A stretch of 64,000 nt of DNA from Hippasteria phrygiana (GCA_037893225.1 JAZGUH010000451.1:1382001-1446000), one strand, 5' to 3'. Numbered from the stretch's first letter, positions 14,743-30,200 are shown. Notes: generated from the letters alone by a model not told the origin. A program made the numbers and translations.

Positions 14743-14976
14743 CTAGATCTAAGCTACCCATACGTGTGAAAATTGCTGGATTTGGTCAATATCCCATTCA
14801 ATTATGAACAGGGAAAGGAGGGGCGTTCATCTGAAAATGTGGCAAACGTTAAGCAGTCACAATGCAGTAAACGGAAGAACGCACACAGAGTTCACAGAAG
14901 GAAATTTGTTGCGAGGTTTGAATTTTCTCGAAGAGTTCTCACGCTATGAAGCTGGCGATGGTCTCAAATTGTTGCG
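14743..14976 (+). repeat. Hybrid monomer b/f
   Basis: It begins like type b (gaaaattgctgg, cccattcaatt) and ends like type f (gcagtaaacggaag, acagaagg, cgctatg). The same hybrid recurs at 17786, 31826 and 34401, so it has become an established HOR component. Confidence 0.75.
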
Positions 14977-16615
14977 CTAGATCTAAGCTACCCATAAGTG
15001 TGAAAATTACTGGATTTGGTCAATATCCCATTCAATTATGAACAGGGAAAGGAGGGGCGTTCATCTGAAAATGTGGCAAACGTTAAGCAGCCACAATGCA
15101 GTAAACCGGAGAACGCACACAGAGTTCATGAGAAGAATTTTTTTGCGAGGTTTGAATTTTCTCGAAGAGTTCTCACGCTGTGAAGCTGGCGATGGTCTCA
15201 AATTGTTGCGCTAGATCTAAGCTACCCATACGTGTAAAAATTACTGGATTTGTTCAATATACCATTCAATTATGAACAGGGAAAGGAGGGGCGTTCATCT
15301 GGAAATTTGGCAAACGTTAAGCAGTCACAATGCAGTAAACGGGAGAACGCACACAGAGTTCACGGGAAGAACTTTTTTGCGAGGTTTGAATTTTCTCCAA
15401 GAGTTCTCACGCTGTGAAGCTGGCGATGGTCTCAAATTGTTGCGCTAGATCTAAGCTACCCATACGTGTGAAAATTGCTGGATTTGGTCAATATCCCAGT
15501 AAATTTCTAACAGGGAAAAGAGGGGCGTTCATTTGAAAATGTGGCAAACGTTAAGCAGTCACAATGCAGTAAACGGAAGAACGCACACAGAGTTCACAGA
15601 AGGAAATTTGTTGCGAGGTTTGAATTTTCTCGAAGAGTTCTCACGCTGTGAAGCTGGCGATGGTCTCAAATTGTTGCGCTAGATCTAAGCTACCCATACG
15701 TGTGAAAATTGCTGGATTTGGTCAATATCCCATTCAATTATGAACAGGGAAAGGAGGGGCGTTCATCTGAAAATGTGGCAAACGTTAAGCAGTCACAATG
15801 AAGTAAACCGGAGAACGCAAACAGAGTTTATGGGAAGAAATTTGTTGCGAGGTTTGAATTTTCTCGAAGAGTTCTCACGCTGTGAAGCTGGCGATGGTCT
15901 CAAATTGTTGCGCTAGATCTAAGCTACCCATAAGTGTGAAAATTACTGGATTTGGTCAATATCCCATTCAATTATGAACAGGGAAAGGAGGGGCGTTCAT
16001 CTGAAAATGTGGCAAACGTTAAGCAGCCACAATGCAGTAAACCGGAGAACGCACACAGAGTTCATGAGAAGAATTTTTTTGCGAGGTTTGAATTTTCTCG
16101 AAGAGTTCTAACGCTGTGAAGCTGGCGATGGTCTCAAATTGTTGCGCTAGATCTAAGCTACCCATACGTGTAAAAATTACTGGATTTGTTCAATATACCA
16201 TTCAATTATGAACAGGGAAAGGAGGGGCGTTCATCTGAAAATTTGGCAAACGTTAAGCAGTCACAATGCAGTAAACGGGAGAACGCACACAGAGTTCACG
16301 GGAAGAACTTTTTTTGCGAGGTTTGAATTTTCTCGAAGAGTTCTAACGCTGTGAAGCTGGCGATTGTCTCAAATTGTTGCGCTAGATCTAAGCTACTCAT
16401 ACGTGTGAAAATTGCTGGATTTGGTCAATATCCCATTAAATTATGAACTGGGAAAAGAGGGGCGTTCATTTGAAAATGTGGCAAACGTTAAGCAGTCACA
16501 ATGCAGTAAACGGAAGAACGCACACAGAGTTCACAGAAGGAAATTTGTTGCGAGGTTTGAATTTTCTCGAAGAGTTCTCACGCTGTGAAGCTGGCGATGG
16601 TCTCAAATTGTTGCG

Positions 16616-16849
16616 CTAGATCTAAGCTACCCATACGTGTGAAAATTACTGGATTTGGTTAATATCCCATTCAATTATGAACAGGGAAAGGAGGGGCGTT
16701 CATTTGAAAATGTGGCAAACGTTAAGCAGTCACAATGCAGTAAACGGGAGAACGCACACAGAGTTCACGAGAAGAAATTAGTTGCGAGATTTGAATTTTC
16801 TCGAAGAGTTCTAACGCTGTGAAGCTGGCGATGGTCTCAAATTGTTGCG
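16616..16849 (+). repeat. Hybrid monomer f/g
   Basis: It starts like type f (gaaaattactgg, ggttaatatcc) and ends like type g (ttcatttg, cacgagaag, aaattagttgcgag). It stands where other units have separate f and g monomers, so one monomer length has been lost. Confidence 0.8.
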
Positions 16850-19800
16850 CTAGATCTAAGCTACCCATACGTGTGAATATTGCTGTATTCGGTCAATATC
16901 CCATTCAATTATGAACAGGGAAAAGAGGGACGTTCATCTGAAAATTTGGCAAACGTTAAGCAGCCACAATGCAGTAAACGGGAGAACGCACACAGAGTTC
17001 ACGGGAAGAACATTGTTGCGAGGTTTGAATTTTCTCGAAGAGTTCTAACGCTGTGAAGCTGGCGATTGTCTCAAATTGTTGCGCTAGATCTAAGCTACTC
17101 GTACGTGTGAAAATTGCTGGATTTGGTCAATATCCCATTCAATTATGAACAGGGAAAGGAGGGGAGTTCATCTGAAAATGTGGCAAACGTTAAGCAGTCA
17201 CAATGAAGTAAACCGGAGAACGCAAACAGAGTTTATGGGAAGAAATTTGTTGCGAGGTTTGAATATTCTCGAAGAGTTCTCACGCTGTGAAGCTGGCGAT
17301 GGTCTGAAATTGTTGCGCTAGATCTAAGCTACCCATAAGTGTGAAAATTACTGGATTTGGTCAATATCCCATTCAATTATGAACAGGGAAAGGAGGGGAG
17401 TTCATCTGAAAATGTGGCAAACGTTAAGCAGCCACAATGCAGTAAACCGGAGAACGCACACAGAGTTCATGAGAAGAATTTTTTTGCGAGGTTTTAATTT
17501 TCTCGAAGAGTTCTAACGCTGTGAAGCTGGCGATGGTCTCAAATTGTTGCGCTAGATCTAAGCTACCCATACGTGTAAAAATTACTGGATTTGTTCAATA
17601 TACCATTCAATTATGAACAGGGAAAGGAGGGGCGTTCATCTGAAAATTTGGCAAACGTTAAGCAGTCACAATGCAGTAAACGGGAGAACGCACACAGAGT
17701 TCACGGGAAGAACTTTTTTGCGAGGTTTGAATTTTCTCCAAGAGTTCTCACGTTGTGAAGCTGGCGATGGTCTCAAATTGTTGCGCTAGATCTAAGCTAC
17801 CCATACGTGTGAAAATTGCTGGATTTGGTCAATATCCCATTCAATTATGAACAGGGAAAGGAGGGGCGTTCATCTGAAAATGTGGCAAACGTTAAGCAGT
17901 CACAATGCAGTAAACGGAAGAACGCACACAGAGTTCACAGAAGGAAATTTGTTGCGAGGTTTGAATTTTCTCGAAGAGTTCTCACGCTATGAAGCTGGCG
18001 ATGGTCTCAAATTGTTGCGCTAGATCTAAGCTACCCATAAGTGTGAAAATTACTGGATTTGGTCAATATCCCATTCAATTATGAACAGGGAAAGGAGGGG
18101 CGTTCATCTGAAAATGTGGCAAACGTTAAGCAGCCACAATGCAGTAAACCGGAGAACGCACACAGAGTTCATGAGAAGAATTTTTTTGCGAGGTTTGAAT
18201 TTTCTCGAAGAGTTCTCACGCTGTGAAGCTGGCGATGGTCTCAAATTGTTGCGCTAGATCTAAGCTACCCATACGTGTAAAAATTACTGGATTTGTTCAA
18301 TATACCATTCAATTATGAACAGGGAAAGGAGGGGCGTTCATCTGGAAATTTGGCAAACGTTAAGCAGTCACAATGCAGTAAACGGGAGAACGCACACAGA
18401 GTTCACGGGAAGAACTTTTTTGCGAGGTTTGAATTTTCTCCAAGAGTTCTCACGCTGTGAAGCTGGCGATGGTCTCAAATTGTTGCGCTAGATCTAAGCT
18501 ACCCATACGTGTGAAAATTGCTGGATTTGGTCAATATCCCAGTAAATTTCTAACAGGGAAAAGAGGGGCGTTCATTTGAAAATGTGGCAAACGTTAAGCA
18601 GTCACAATGCAGTAAACGGAAGAACGCACACAGAGTTCACAGAAGGAAATTTGTTGCGAGGTTTGAATTTTCTCGAAGAGTTCTCACGCTGTGAAGCTGG
18701 CGATGGTCTCAAATTGTTGCGCTAGATCTAAGCTACCCATACGTGTGAAAATTGCTGGATTTGGTCAATATCCCATTCAATTATGAACAGGGAAAGGAGG
18801 GGCGTTCATCTGAAAATGTGGCAAACGTTAAGCAGTCACAATGAAGTAAACCGGAGAACGCAAACAGAGTTTATGGGAAGAAATTTGTTGCGAGGTTTGA
18901 ATTTTCTCGAAGAGTTCTCACGCTGTGAAGCTGGCGATGGTCTGAAATTGTTGCGCTAGATCTAAGCTACCCATAAGTGTGAAAATTACTGGATTTGGTC
19001 AATATCCCATTCAATTATGAACAGGGAAAGGAGGGGCGTTCATCTGAAAATGTGGCAAACGTTAAGCAGCCACAATGCAGTAAACCGGAGAACGCACACA
19101 GAGTTCATGAGAAGAATTTTTTTGCGAGGTTTGAATTTTCTCGAAGAGTTCTAACGCTGTGAAGCTGGCGATGGTCTCAAATTGTTGCGCTAGATCTAAG
19201 CTACCCATACGTGTAAAAATTACTGGATTTGTTCAATATACCATTCAATTATGAACAGGGAAAGGAGGGGCGTTCATCTGAAAATTTGGCAAACGTTAAG
19301 CAGTCACAATGCAGTAAACGGGAGAACGCACACAGAGTTCACGGGAAGAACTTTTTTGCGAGGTTTGAATTTTCTCCAAGAGTTCTCACGCTGTGAAGCT
19401 GGCGATGGTCTCAAATTGTTGCGCTAGATCTAAGCTACCCATACGTGTGAAAATTGCTGGATTTGGTCAATATCCCAGTAAATTTCTAACAGGGAAAAGA
19501 GGGGCGTTCATTTGAAAATGTGGCAAACGTTAAGCAGTCACAATGCAGTAAACGGAAGAACGCACACAGAGTTCACAGAAGGAAATTTGTTGCGAGGTTT
19601 GAATTTTCTCGAAGAGTTCTCACGCTGTGAAGCTTGCGATGGTCTCAAATTGTTGCGCTAGATCTAAGCTACCCATACGTGTGAAAATTGCTGGATTTGG
19701 TCAATATCCCATTCAATTATGAACAGGGAAAGGAGGGGCGTTCATCTGAAAATGTGGCAAACGTTAAGCAGTCACAATGAAGTAAACCGGAGAACGCAAA

Positions 19801-21061
19801 CAGAGTTTATGGGAAGAAATTTGTTGCGAGGTTTGAATTTTCTCGAAGAGTTCTCACGCTGTGAAGCTGGCGATGGTCTCAAATTGTTGCGCTAGATCTA
19901 AGCTACCCATAAGTGTGAAAATTACTGGATTTGGTCAATATCCCATTCAATTATGAACAGGGAAAGGAGGGGCGTTCATCTGAAAATGTGGCAAACGTTA
20001 AGCAGCCACAATGCAGTAAACCGGAGAACGCACACAGAGTTCATGAGAAGAATTTTTTTGCGAGGTTTGAATTTTCTCGAAGAGTTCTAACGCTGTGAAG
20101 CTGGCGATGGTCTCAAATTGTTGCGCTAGATCTAAGCTACCCATACGTGTAAAAATTACTGGATTTGTTCAATATACCATTCAATTATGAACAGGGAAAG
20201 GAGGGGCGTTCATCTGAAAATTTGGCAAACGTTAAGCAGTCACAATGCAGTAAACGGGAGAACGCACACAGAGTTCACGGGAAGAACTTTTTTGCGAGGT
20301 TTGAATTTTCTCGAAGAGTTCTAACGCTGTGAAGCTGGCGATTGTCTCAAATTGTTGCGCTAGATCTAAGCTACTCATACGTGTGAAAATTGCTGGATTT
20401 GGTCAATATCCCATTAAATTATGAACTGGGAAAAGAGGGGCGTTCATTTGAAAATGTGGCAAACGTTAAGCAGTCACAATGCAGTAAACGGAAGAACGCA
20501 CACAGAGTTCACAGAAGGAAATTTGTTGCGAGGTTTGAATTTTCTCGAAGAGTTCTCACGCTGTGAAGCTGGCGATGGTCTCAAATTGTTGCGCTAGATC
20601 TAAGCTACCCATACGTGTGAAAATTACTGGATTTGGTTAATATCCCATTCAATTATGAACAGGGAAAGGAGGGGCGTTCATCTGAAAATGTGGCAAACGT
20701 TAAGCAGTCACAATGCAGTAAACGGAAGAACGCACACAGAGTTCACAGAAGGAAATTTGTTGCGAGGTTTGAATTTTCTCGAAGAGTTCTCACGCTATGA
20801 AGCTGGCGATGGTCTCAAATTGTTGCGCTAGATCTAAGCTACCCATACGTGTACAAATTACTGGATTTGTTCAATATACCATTCAATTATGAACAGGGAA
20901 AGGAGGGGCGTTCATTTGAAAATGTGGCAAACGTTAAGCAGTCACAATGCAGTAAACGGGAGAACGCACACAGAGTTCACGAGAAGAAATTAGTTGCGAG
21001 ATTTGAATTTTCTCGAAGAGTTCTAACGCTGTGAAGCTGGCGATGGTCTCAAATTGTTGCG
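16850..21061 (+). repeat. Segmental duplication SD2, copy 1 (18 monomers)
   Basis: Eighteen monomers (h-i-c-d-hybrid-c-d-a-b-c-d-a-b-c-d-e-f-g) match 33465-37676 with an offset of 16615 bp. Shared rare variants are atctggaaat near 18342, ctgaaattg near 18943, and agcttgcg near 19632. A change to gttttaatttt near 17492 is private to this copy. Confidence 0.85.
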
Positions 21062-21295
21062 CTAGATCTAAGCTACCCATACGTGTGAAAATTGCTGGAT
21101 TTGGTCAATATCCCAGTAAATTTCTAACAGGGAAAAGAGGGGCGTTCATTTGAAAATGTGGCAAACGTTAAGCAGTCACAATGCAGTAAACGGAAGAACG
21201 CACACAGAGTTCACAGAAGGAAATTTGTTGCGAGGTTTGAATTTTCTCGAAGAGTTCTCACGCTATGAAGCTGGCGATGGTCTCAAATTGTTGCG
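21062..21295 (+). repeat. Hybrid monomer a/f at an SD1 boundary
   Basis: The left part is type a (agtaaatttctaac, aaaagagg, ttcatttg) and the right part has the type-f marker cgctatg near 21261. The joint lies between about 21151 and 21265. It connects the end of the SD2-type block to the start of SD1 copy 2. Confidence 0.8.
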
Positions 21296-24200
21296 CTAGA
21301 TCTAAGCTACCCATACGTGTACAAATTACTGGATTTGTTCAATATACCATTCAATTATGAACAGGGAAAGGAGGGGCGTTCATTTGAAAATGTGGCAAAC
21401 GTTAAGCAGTCACAATGCAGTAAACGGGAGAACGCACACAGAGTTCACGGGAAGAAATTAGTTGCGAGATTTGAATTTTCTCGAAGAGTTCTAACGCTGT
21501 GAAGCTGGCGATGGTCTCAAATTGTTGCGCTAGATCTAAGCTACCCATACGTGTGAATATTGCTGTATTTGGTCAATATCCCATTCAATTATGAACAGGG
21601 AAAGGAGGGGCGTTCATCTGAAAATGTGGCAAACGTTAAGCAGTCACAATGAAGTAAACCGGAGAACGCAAACAGAGTTTATGGGAAGAAATTTGTTGCG
21701 AGGTTTGAATTTTCTCGAAGAGTTCTCACGCTGTGAAGCTGGCGATGGTCTGAAATTGTTGCGCTAGATCTAAGCTACCCATAAGTGTGAAAATTACTGG
21801 ATTTGGTCAATATCCCATTCAATTATGAACAGGGAAAGGAGGGGCGTTCATCTGAAAATTTGGCAAACGTTAAGCAGTCACAATGCAGTAAACGGGAGAA
21901 CGCACACAGAGTTCACGGGAAGAACTTTTTTGCGAGGTTTGAATTTTCTCGAAGAGTTCTAACGCTGTGAAGCTGGCGATTGTCTCAAATTGTTGCGCTA
22001 GATCTAAGCTACTCATACGTGTGAAAATTGCTGGATTTGGTCAATATCCCATTAAATTATGAACAGGGAAAAGAGGGGCGTTCATTTGAAAATGTGGCAA
22101 ACGTTAAGCAGTCACAATGCAGTAAACGGAAGAACGCACACAGAGTTCACAGAAGGAAATTTGTTGCGAGGTTTGAATTTTCTCGAAGAGTTCTCACGCT
22201 GTGAAGCTGGCGATGGTCTCAAATTGTTGCGCTAGATCTAAGCTACCCATACGTGTGAAAATTACTGGATTTGGTCAATATCCCATTCAATTATGAACAG
22301 GGAAAGGAGGGGCGTTCATCTGAAAATGTGGCAAACGTTAAGCAGTCACAATGCAGTAAACGGAAGAACGCACACAGAGTTCACAGAAGGAAATTTGTTG
22401 CGAGGTTTGAATTTTCTCGAAGAGTTCTCACGCTATGAAGCTGGCGATGGTCTCAAATTGTTGCGCTAGATCTAAGCTACCCATACGTGTACAAATTACT
22501 GGATTTGTTCAATATACCATTCAATTATGAACAGGGAAAGGAGGGGCGTTCATTTGAAAATGTGGCAAACGTTAAGCAGTCACAATGCAGTAAACGGGAG
22601 AACGCACACAGAGTTCACGGGAAGAAATTAGTTGCGAGATTTGAATTTTCTCGAAGAGTTCTAACGCTGTGAAGCTGGCGATGGTCTCAAATTGTTGCGC
22701 TAGATCTAAGCTACCCATACGTGTGAATATTGCTGTATTTGGTCAATATCCCATTCAATTATGAACAGGGAAAGGAGGGGCGTTCATCTGAAAATGTGGC
22801 AAACGTTAAGCAGTCACAATGAAGTAAACCGGAGAACGCAAACAGAGTTTATGGGAAGAAATTTGTTGCGAGGTTTGAATTTTCTCGAAGAGTTCTCACG
22901 CTGTGAAGCTGGCGATGGTCTGAAATTGTTGCGCTAGATCTAAGCTACCCATAAGTGTGAAAATTACTGGATTTGGTCAATATCCCATTCAATTATGAAC
23001 AGGGAAAGGAGGGGCGTTCATCTGAAAATGTGGCAAACGTTAAGCAGCCACAATGCAGTAAACCGGAGAACGCACACAGAGTTCATGAGAAGAATTTTTT
23101 TGCGAGGTTTGAATTTTCTCGAAGAGTTCTAACGCTGTGAAGCTGGCGATGGTCTCAAATTGTTGCGCTAGATCTAAGCTACCCATACGTGTAAAAATTA
23201 CTGGATTTGTTCAATATACCATTCAATTATGAACAGGGAAAGGAGGGGCGTTCATCTGAAAATTTGGCAAACGTTAAGCAGTCACAATGCAGTAAACGGG
23301 AGAACGCACACAGAGTTCACGGGAAGAACTTTTTTGCGAGGTTTGAATTTTCTCCAAGAGTTCTCACGCTGTGAAGCTGGCGATGGTCTCAAATTGTTGC
23401 GCTAGATCTAAGCTACCCATACGTGTGAAAATTGCTGGATTTGGTCAATATCCCAGTAAATTTCTAACAGGGAAAAGAGGGGCGTTCATTTGAAAATGTG
23501 GCAAACGTTAAGCAGTCACAATGCAGTAAACGGAAGAACGCACACAGAGTTCACAGAAGGAAATTTGTTGCGAGGTTTGAATTTTCTCGAAGAGTTCTCA
23601 CGCTGTGAAGCTGGCGATGGTCTCAAATTGTTGCGCTAGATCTAAGCTACCCATACGTGTGAAAATTGCTGGATTTGGTCAATATCCCATTCAATTATGA
23701 ACAGGGAAAGGAGGGGCGTTCATCTGAAAATGTGGCAAACGTTAAGCAGTCACAATGAAGTAAACCGGAGAACGCAAACAGAGTTTATGGGAAGAAATTT
23801 GTTGCGAGGTTTGAATTTTCTCGAAGAGTTCTCACGCTGTGAAGCTGGCGATGGTCTCAAATTGTTGCGCTAGATCTAAGCTACCCATAAGTGTGAAAAT
23901 TACTGGATTTGGTCAATATCCCATTCAATTATGAACAGGGAAAGGAGGGGAGTTCATCTGAAAATGTGGCAAACGTTAAGCAGCCACAATGCAGTAAACC
24001 GGAGAACGCACACAGAGTTCATGAGAAGAATTTTTTTGCGAGGTTTGAATTTTCTCGAAGAGTTCTAACGCTGTGAAGCTGGCGATGGTCTCAAATTGTT
24101 GCGCTAGATCTAAGCTACCCATACGTGTAAAAATTACTGGATTTGTTCAATATACCATTCAATTATGAACAGGGAAAGGAGGGGCGTTCATCTGAAAATT

Positions 24201-27200
24201 TGGCAAACGTTAAGCAGTCACAATGCAGTAAACGGGAGAACGCACACAGAGTTCACGGGAAGAACTTTTTTGCGAGGTTTGAATTTTCTCCAAGAGTTCT
24301 CACGCTGTGAAGCTGGCGATGGTCTCAAATTGTTGCGCTAGATCTAAGCTACCCATACGTGTGAAAATTGCTGGATTTGGTCAATATCCCAGTAAATTTC
24401 TAACAGGGAAAAGAGGGGCGTTCATTTGAAAATGTGGCAAACGTTAAGCAGTCACAATGCAGTAAACGGAAGAACGCACACAGAGTTCACAGAAGGAAAT
24501 TTGTTGCGAGGTTTGAATTTTCTCGAAGAGTTCTCACGCTGTGAAGCTGGCGATGGTCTCAAATTGTTGCGCTAGATCTAAGCTACCCATACGTGTGAAA
24601 ATTACTGGATTTGGTCAATATCCCATTCAATTATGAACAGGGAAAGGAGGGGCGTTCATCTGAAAATGTGGCAAACGTTAAGCAGTCACAATGCAGTAAA
24701 CGGAAGAACGCACACAGAGTTCACAGAAGGAAATTTGTTGCGAGGTTTGAATTTTCTCGAAGAGTTCTCACGCTATGAAGCTGGCGATGGTCTCAAATTG
24801 TTGCGCTAGATCTAAGCTACCCATAAGTGTGAAAATTACTGGATTTGGTCAATATCCCATTCAATTATGAACAGGGAAAGGAGGGGCGTTCATCTGAAAA
24901 TGTGGCAAACGTTAAGCAGCCACAATGCAGTAAACCGGAGAACGCACACAGAGTTCATGAGAAGAATTTTTTTGCGAGGTTTGAATTTTCTCGAAGAGTT
25001 CTCACGCTGTGAAGCTGGCGATGGTCTCAAATTGTTGCGCTAGATCTAAGCTACCCATACGTGTAAAAATTACTGGATTTGTTCAATATACCATTCAATT
25101 ATGAACAGGGAAAGGAGGGGCGTTCATCTGAAAATTTGGCAAACGTTAAGCAGTCACAATGCAGTAAACGGGAGAACGCACACAGAGTTCACGGGAAGAA
25201 CTTTTTTGCGAGGTTTGAATTTTCTCGAAGAGTTCTAACGCTGTGAAGCTGGCGATTGTCTCAAATTGTTGCGCTAGATCTAAGCTACTCATACGTGTGA
25301 AAATTGCTGGATTTGGTCAATATCCCATTAAATTATGAACAGGGAAAAGAGGGGCGTTCATTTGAAAATGTGGCAAACGTTAAGCAGTCACAATGCAGTA
25401 AACGGAAGAACGCACACAGAGTTCACAGAAGGAAATTTGTTGCGAGGTTTGAATTTTCTCGAAGAGTTCTCACGCTGTGAAGCTGGCGATGGTCTCAAAT
25501 TGTTGCGCTAGATCTAAGCTACCCATACGTGTGAAAATTACTGGATTTGGTCAATATCCCATTCAATTATGAACAGGGAAAGGAGGGGCGTTCATCTGAA
25601 AATGTGGCAAACGTTAAGCAGTCACAATGCAGTAAACGGAAGAACGCACACAGAGTTCACAGAAGGAAATTTGTTGCGAGGTTTGAATTTTCTCGAAGAG
25701 TTCTCACGCTGTGAAGCTGGCGATGGTCTCAAATTGTTGCGCTAGATCTAAGCTACCCATACGTGTGAAAATTACTGGATTTGGTCAATATCCCATTCAA
25801 TTATGAACAGGGAAAGGAGGGGCGTTCATCTGAAAATGTGGCAAACGTTAAGCAGTCACAATGCAGTAAACGGAAGAACGCACACAGAGTTCACAGAAGG
25901 AAATTTGTTGCGAGGTTTGAATTTTCTCGAAGAGTTCTCACGCTATGAAGCTGGCGATGGTCTCAAATTGTTGCGCTAGATCTAAGCTACCCATACGTGT
26001 ACAAATTACTGGATTTGTTCAATATACCATTCAATTATGAACAGGGAAAGGAGGGGCGTTCATTTGAAAATGTGGCAAACGTTAAGCAGTCACAATGCAG
26101 TAAACGGGAGAACGCACACAGAGTTCACGGGAAGAAATTAGTTGCGAGATTTGAATTTTCTCGAAGAGTTCTAACGCTGTGAAGCTGGCGATGGTCTCAA
26201 ATTGTTGCGCTAGATCTAAGCTACCCATACGTGTGAATATTGCTGTATTTGGTCAATATCCCATTCAATTATGAACAGGGAAAGGAGGGGCGTTCATCTG
26301 AAAATGTGGCAAACGTTAAGCAGTCACAATGAAGTAAACCGGAGAACGCAAACAGAGTTTATGGGAAGAAATTTGTTGCGAGGTTTGAATTTTCTCGAAG
26401 AGTTCTCACGCTGTGAAGCTGGCGATGGTCTGAAATTGTTGCGCTAGATCTAAGCTACCCATAAGTGTGAAAATTACTGGATTTGGTCAATATCCCATTC
26501 AATTATGAACAGGGAAAGGAGGGGCGTTCATCTGAAAATGTGGCAAACGTTAAGCAGCCACAATGCAGTAAACCGGAGAACGCACACAGAGTTCATGAGA
26601 AGAATTTTTTTGCGAGGTTTGAATTTTCTCGAAGAGTTCTAACGCTGTGAAGCTGGCGATGGTCTCAAATTGTTGCGCTAGATCTAAGCTACCCATACGT
26701 GTAAAAATTACTGGATTTGTTCAATATACCATTCAATTATGAACAGGGAAAGGAGGGGCGTTCATCTGAAAATTTGGCAAACGTTAAGCAGTCACAATGC
26801 AGTAAACGGGAGAACGCACACAGAGTTCACGGGAAGAACTTTTTTGCGAGGTTTGAATTTTCTCCAAGAGTTCTCACGCTGTGAAGCTGGCGATGGTCTC
26901 AAATTGTTGCGCTAGATCTAAGCTACCCATACGTGTGAAAATTGCTGGATTTGGTCAATATCCCAGTAAATTTCTAACAGGGAAAAGAGGGGCGTTCATT
27001 TGAAAATGTGGCAAACGTTAAGCAGTCACAATGCAGTAAACGGAAGAACGCACACAGAGTTCACAGAAGGAAATTTGTTGCGAGGTTTGAATTTTCTCGA
27101 AGAGTTCTCACGCTGTGAAGCTGGCGATGGTCTCAAATTGTTGCGCTAGATCTAAGCTACCCATACGTGTGAAAATTGCTGGATTTGGTCAATATCCCAT

Positions 27201-30200
27201 TCAATTATGAACAGGGAAAGGAGGGGCGTTCATCTGAAAATGTGGCAAACGTTAAGCAGTCACAATGAAGTAAACCGGAGAACGCAAACAGAGTTTATGG
27301 GAAGAAATTTGTTGCGAGGTTTGAATTTTCTCGAAGAGTTCTCACGCTGTGAAGCTGGCGATGGTCTCAAATTGTTGCGCTAGATCTAAGCTACCCATAA
27401 GTGTGAAAATTACTGGATTTGGTCAATATCCCATTCAATTATGAACAGGGAAAGGAGGGGCGTTCATCTGAAAATGTGGCAAACGTTAAGCAGCCACAAT
27501 GCAGTAAACCGGAGAACGCACACAGAGTTCATGAGAAGAATTTTTTTGCGAGGTTTGAATTTTCTCGAAGAGTTCTAACGCTGTGAAGCTGGCGATGGTC
27601 TCAAATTGTTGCGCTAGATCTAAGCTACCCATACGTGTAAAAATTACTGGATTTGTTCAATATACCATTCAATTATGAACAGGGAAAGGAGGGGCGTTCA
27701 TCTGAAAATTTGGCAAACGTTAAGCAGTCACAATGCAGTAAACGGGAGAACGCACACAGAGTTCACGGGAAGAACTTTTTTGCGAGGTTTGAATTTTCTC
27801 GAAGAGTTCTAACGCTGTGAAGCTGGCGATTGTCTCAAATTGTTGCGCTAGATCTAAGCTACTCATACGTGTGAAAATTGCTGGATTTGGTCAATATCCC
27901 ATTAAATTATGAACTGGGAAAAGAGGGGCGTTCATTTGAAAATGTGGCAAACGTTAAGCAGTCACAATGCAGTAAACGGAAGAACGCACACAGAGTTCAC
28001 AGAAGGAAATTTGTTGCGAGGTTTGAATTTTCTCGAAGAGTTCTCACGCTGTGAAGCTGGCGATGGTCTCAAATTGTTGCGCTAGATCTAAGCTACCCAT
28101 ACGTGTGAAAATTACTGGATTTGGTTAATATCCCATTCAATTATGAACAGGGAAAGGAGGGGCGTTCATCTGAAAATGTGGCAAACGTTAAGCAGTCACA
28201 ATGCAGTAAACGGAAGAACGCACACAGAGTTCACAGAAGGAAATTTGTTGCGAGGTTTGAATTTTCTCGAAGAGTTCTCACGCTATGAAGCTGGCGATGG
28301 TCTCAAATTGTTGCGCTAGATCTAAGCTACCCATACGTGTACAAATTACTGGATTTGTTCAATATACCATTCAATTATGAACAGGGAAAGGAGGGGCGTT
28401 CATTTGAAAATGTGGCAAACGTTAAGCAGTCACAATGCAGTAAACGGGAGAACGCACACAGAGTTCACGAGAAGAAATTAGTTGCGAGATTTGAATTTTC
28501 TCGAAGAGTTCTAACGCTGTGAAGCTGGCGATGGTCTCAAATTGTTGCGCTAGATCTAAGCTACCCATACGTGTGAATATTGCTGTATTCGGTCAATATC
28601 CCATTCAATTATGAACAGGGAAAAGAGGGACGTTCATCTGAAAATTTGGCAAACGTTAAGCAGCCACAATGCAGTAAACGGGAGAACGCACACAGAGTTC
28701 ACGGGAAGAACATTGTTGCGAGGTTTGAATTTTCTCGAAGAGTTCTAACGCTGTGAAGCTGGCGATTGTCTCAAATTGTTGCGCTAGATCTAAGCTACTC
28801 GTACGTGTGAAAATTGCTGGATTTGGTCAATATCCCATTCAATTATGAACAGGGAAAGGAGGGGAGTTCATCTGAAAATGTGGCAAACGTTAAGCAGTCA
28901 CAATGAAGTAAACCGGAGAACGCAAACAGAGTTTATGGGAAGAAATTTGTTGCGAGGTTTGAATATTCTCGAAGAGTTCTCACGCTGTGAAGCTGGCGAT
29001 GGTCTGAAATTGTTGCGCTAGATCTAAGCTACCCATAAGTGTGAAAATTACTGGATTTGGTCAATATCCCATTCAATTATGAACAGGGAAAGGAGGGGAG
29101 TTCATCTGAAAATGTGGCAAACGTTAAGCAGCCACAATGCAGTAAACCGGAGAACGCACACAGAGTTCATGAGAAGAATTTTTTTGCGAGGTTTGAATTT
29201 TCTCGAAGAGTTCTAACGCTGTGAAGCTGGCGATGGTCTCAAATTGTTGCGCTAGATCTAAGCTACCCATACGTGTAAAAATTACTGGATTTGTTCAATA
29301 TACCATTCAATTATGAACAGGGAAAGGAGGGGCGTTCATCTGAAAATTTGGCAAACGTTAAGCAGTCACAATGCAGTAAACGGGAGAACGCACACAGAGT
29401 TCACGGGAAGAACTTTTTTGCGAGGTTTGAATTTTCTCCAAGAGTTCTCACGTTGTGAAGCTGGCGATGGTCTCAAATTGTTGCGCTAGATCTAAGCTAC
29501 CCATACGTGTGAAAATTGCTGGATTTGGTCAATATCCCATTCAATTATGAACAGGGAAAGGAGGGGCGTTCATCTGAAAATGTGGCAAACGTTAAGCAGT
29601 CACAATGAAGTAAACCGGAGAACGCAAACAGAGTTTATGGGAAGAAATTTGTTGCGAGGTTTGAATTTTCTCGAAGAGTTCTCACGCTGTGAAGCTGGCG
29701 ATGGTCTCAAATTGTTGCGCTAGATCTAAGCTACCCATAAGTGTGAAAATTACTGGATTTGGTCAATATCCCATTCAATTATGAACAGGGAAAGGAGGGG
29801 CGTTCATCTGAAAATGTGGCAAACGTTAAGCAGCCACAATGCAGTAAACCGGAGAACGCACACAGAGTTCATGAGAAGAATTTTTTTGCGAGGTTTGAAT
29901 TTTCTCGAAGAGTTCTAACGCTGTGAAGCTGGCGATGGTCTCAAATTGTTGCGCTAGATCTAAGCTACCCATACGTGTAAAAATTACTGGATTTGTTCAA
30001 TATACCATTCAATTATGAACAGGGAAAGGAGGGGCGTTCATCTGAAAATTTGGCAAACGTTAAGCAGTCACAATGCAGTAAACGGGAGAACGCACACAGA
30101 GTTCACGGGAAGAACTTTTTTGCGAGGTTTGAATTTTCTCGAAGAGTTCTAACGCTGTGAAGCTGGCGATTGTCTCAAATTGTTGCGCTAGATCTAAGCT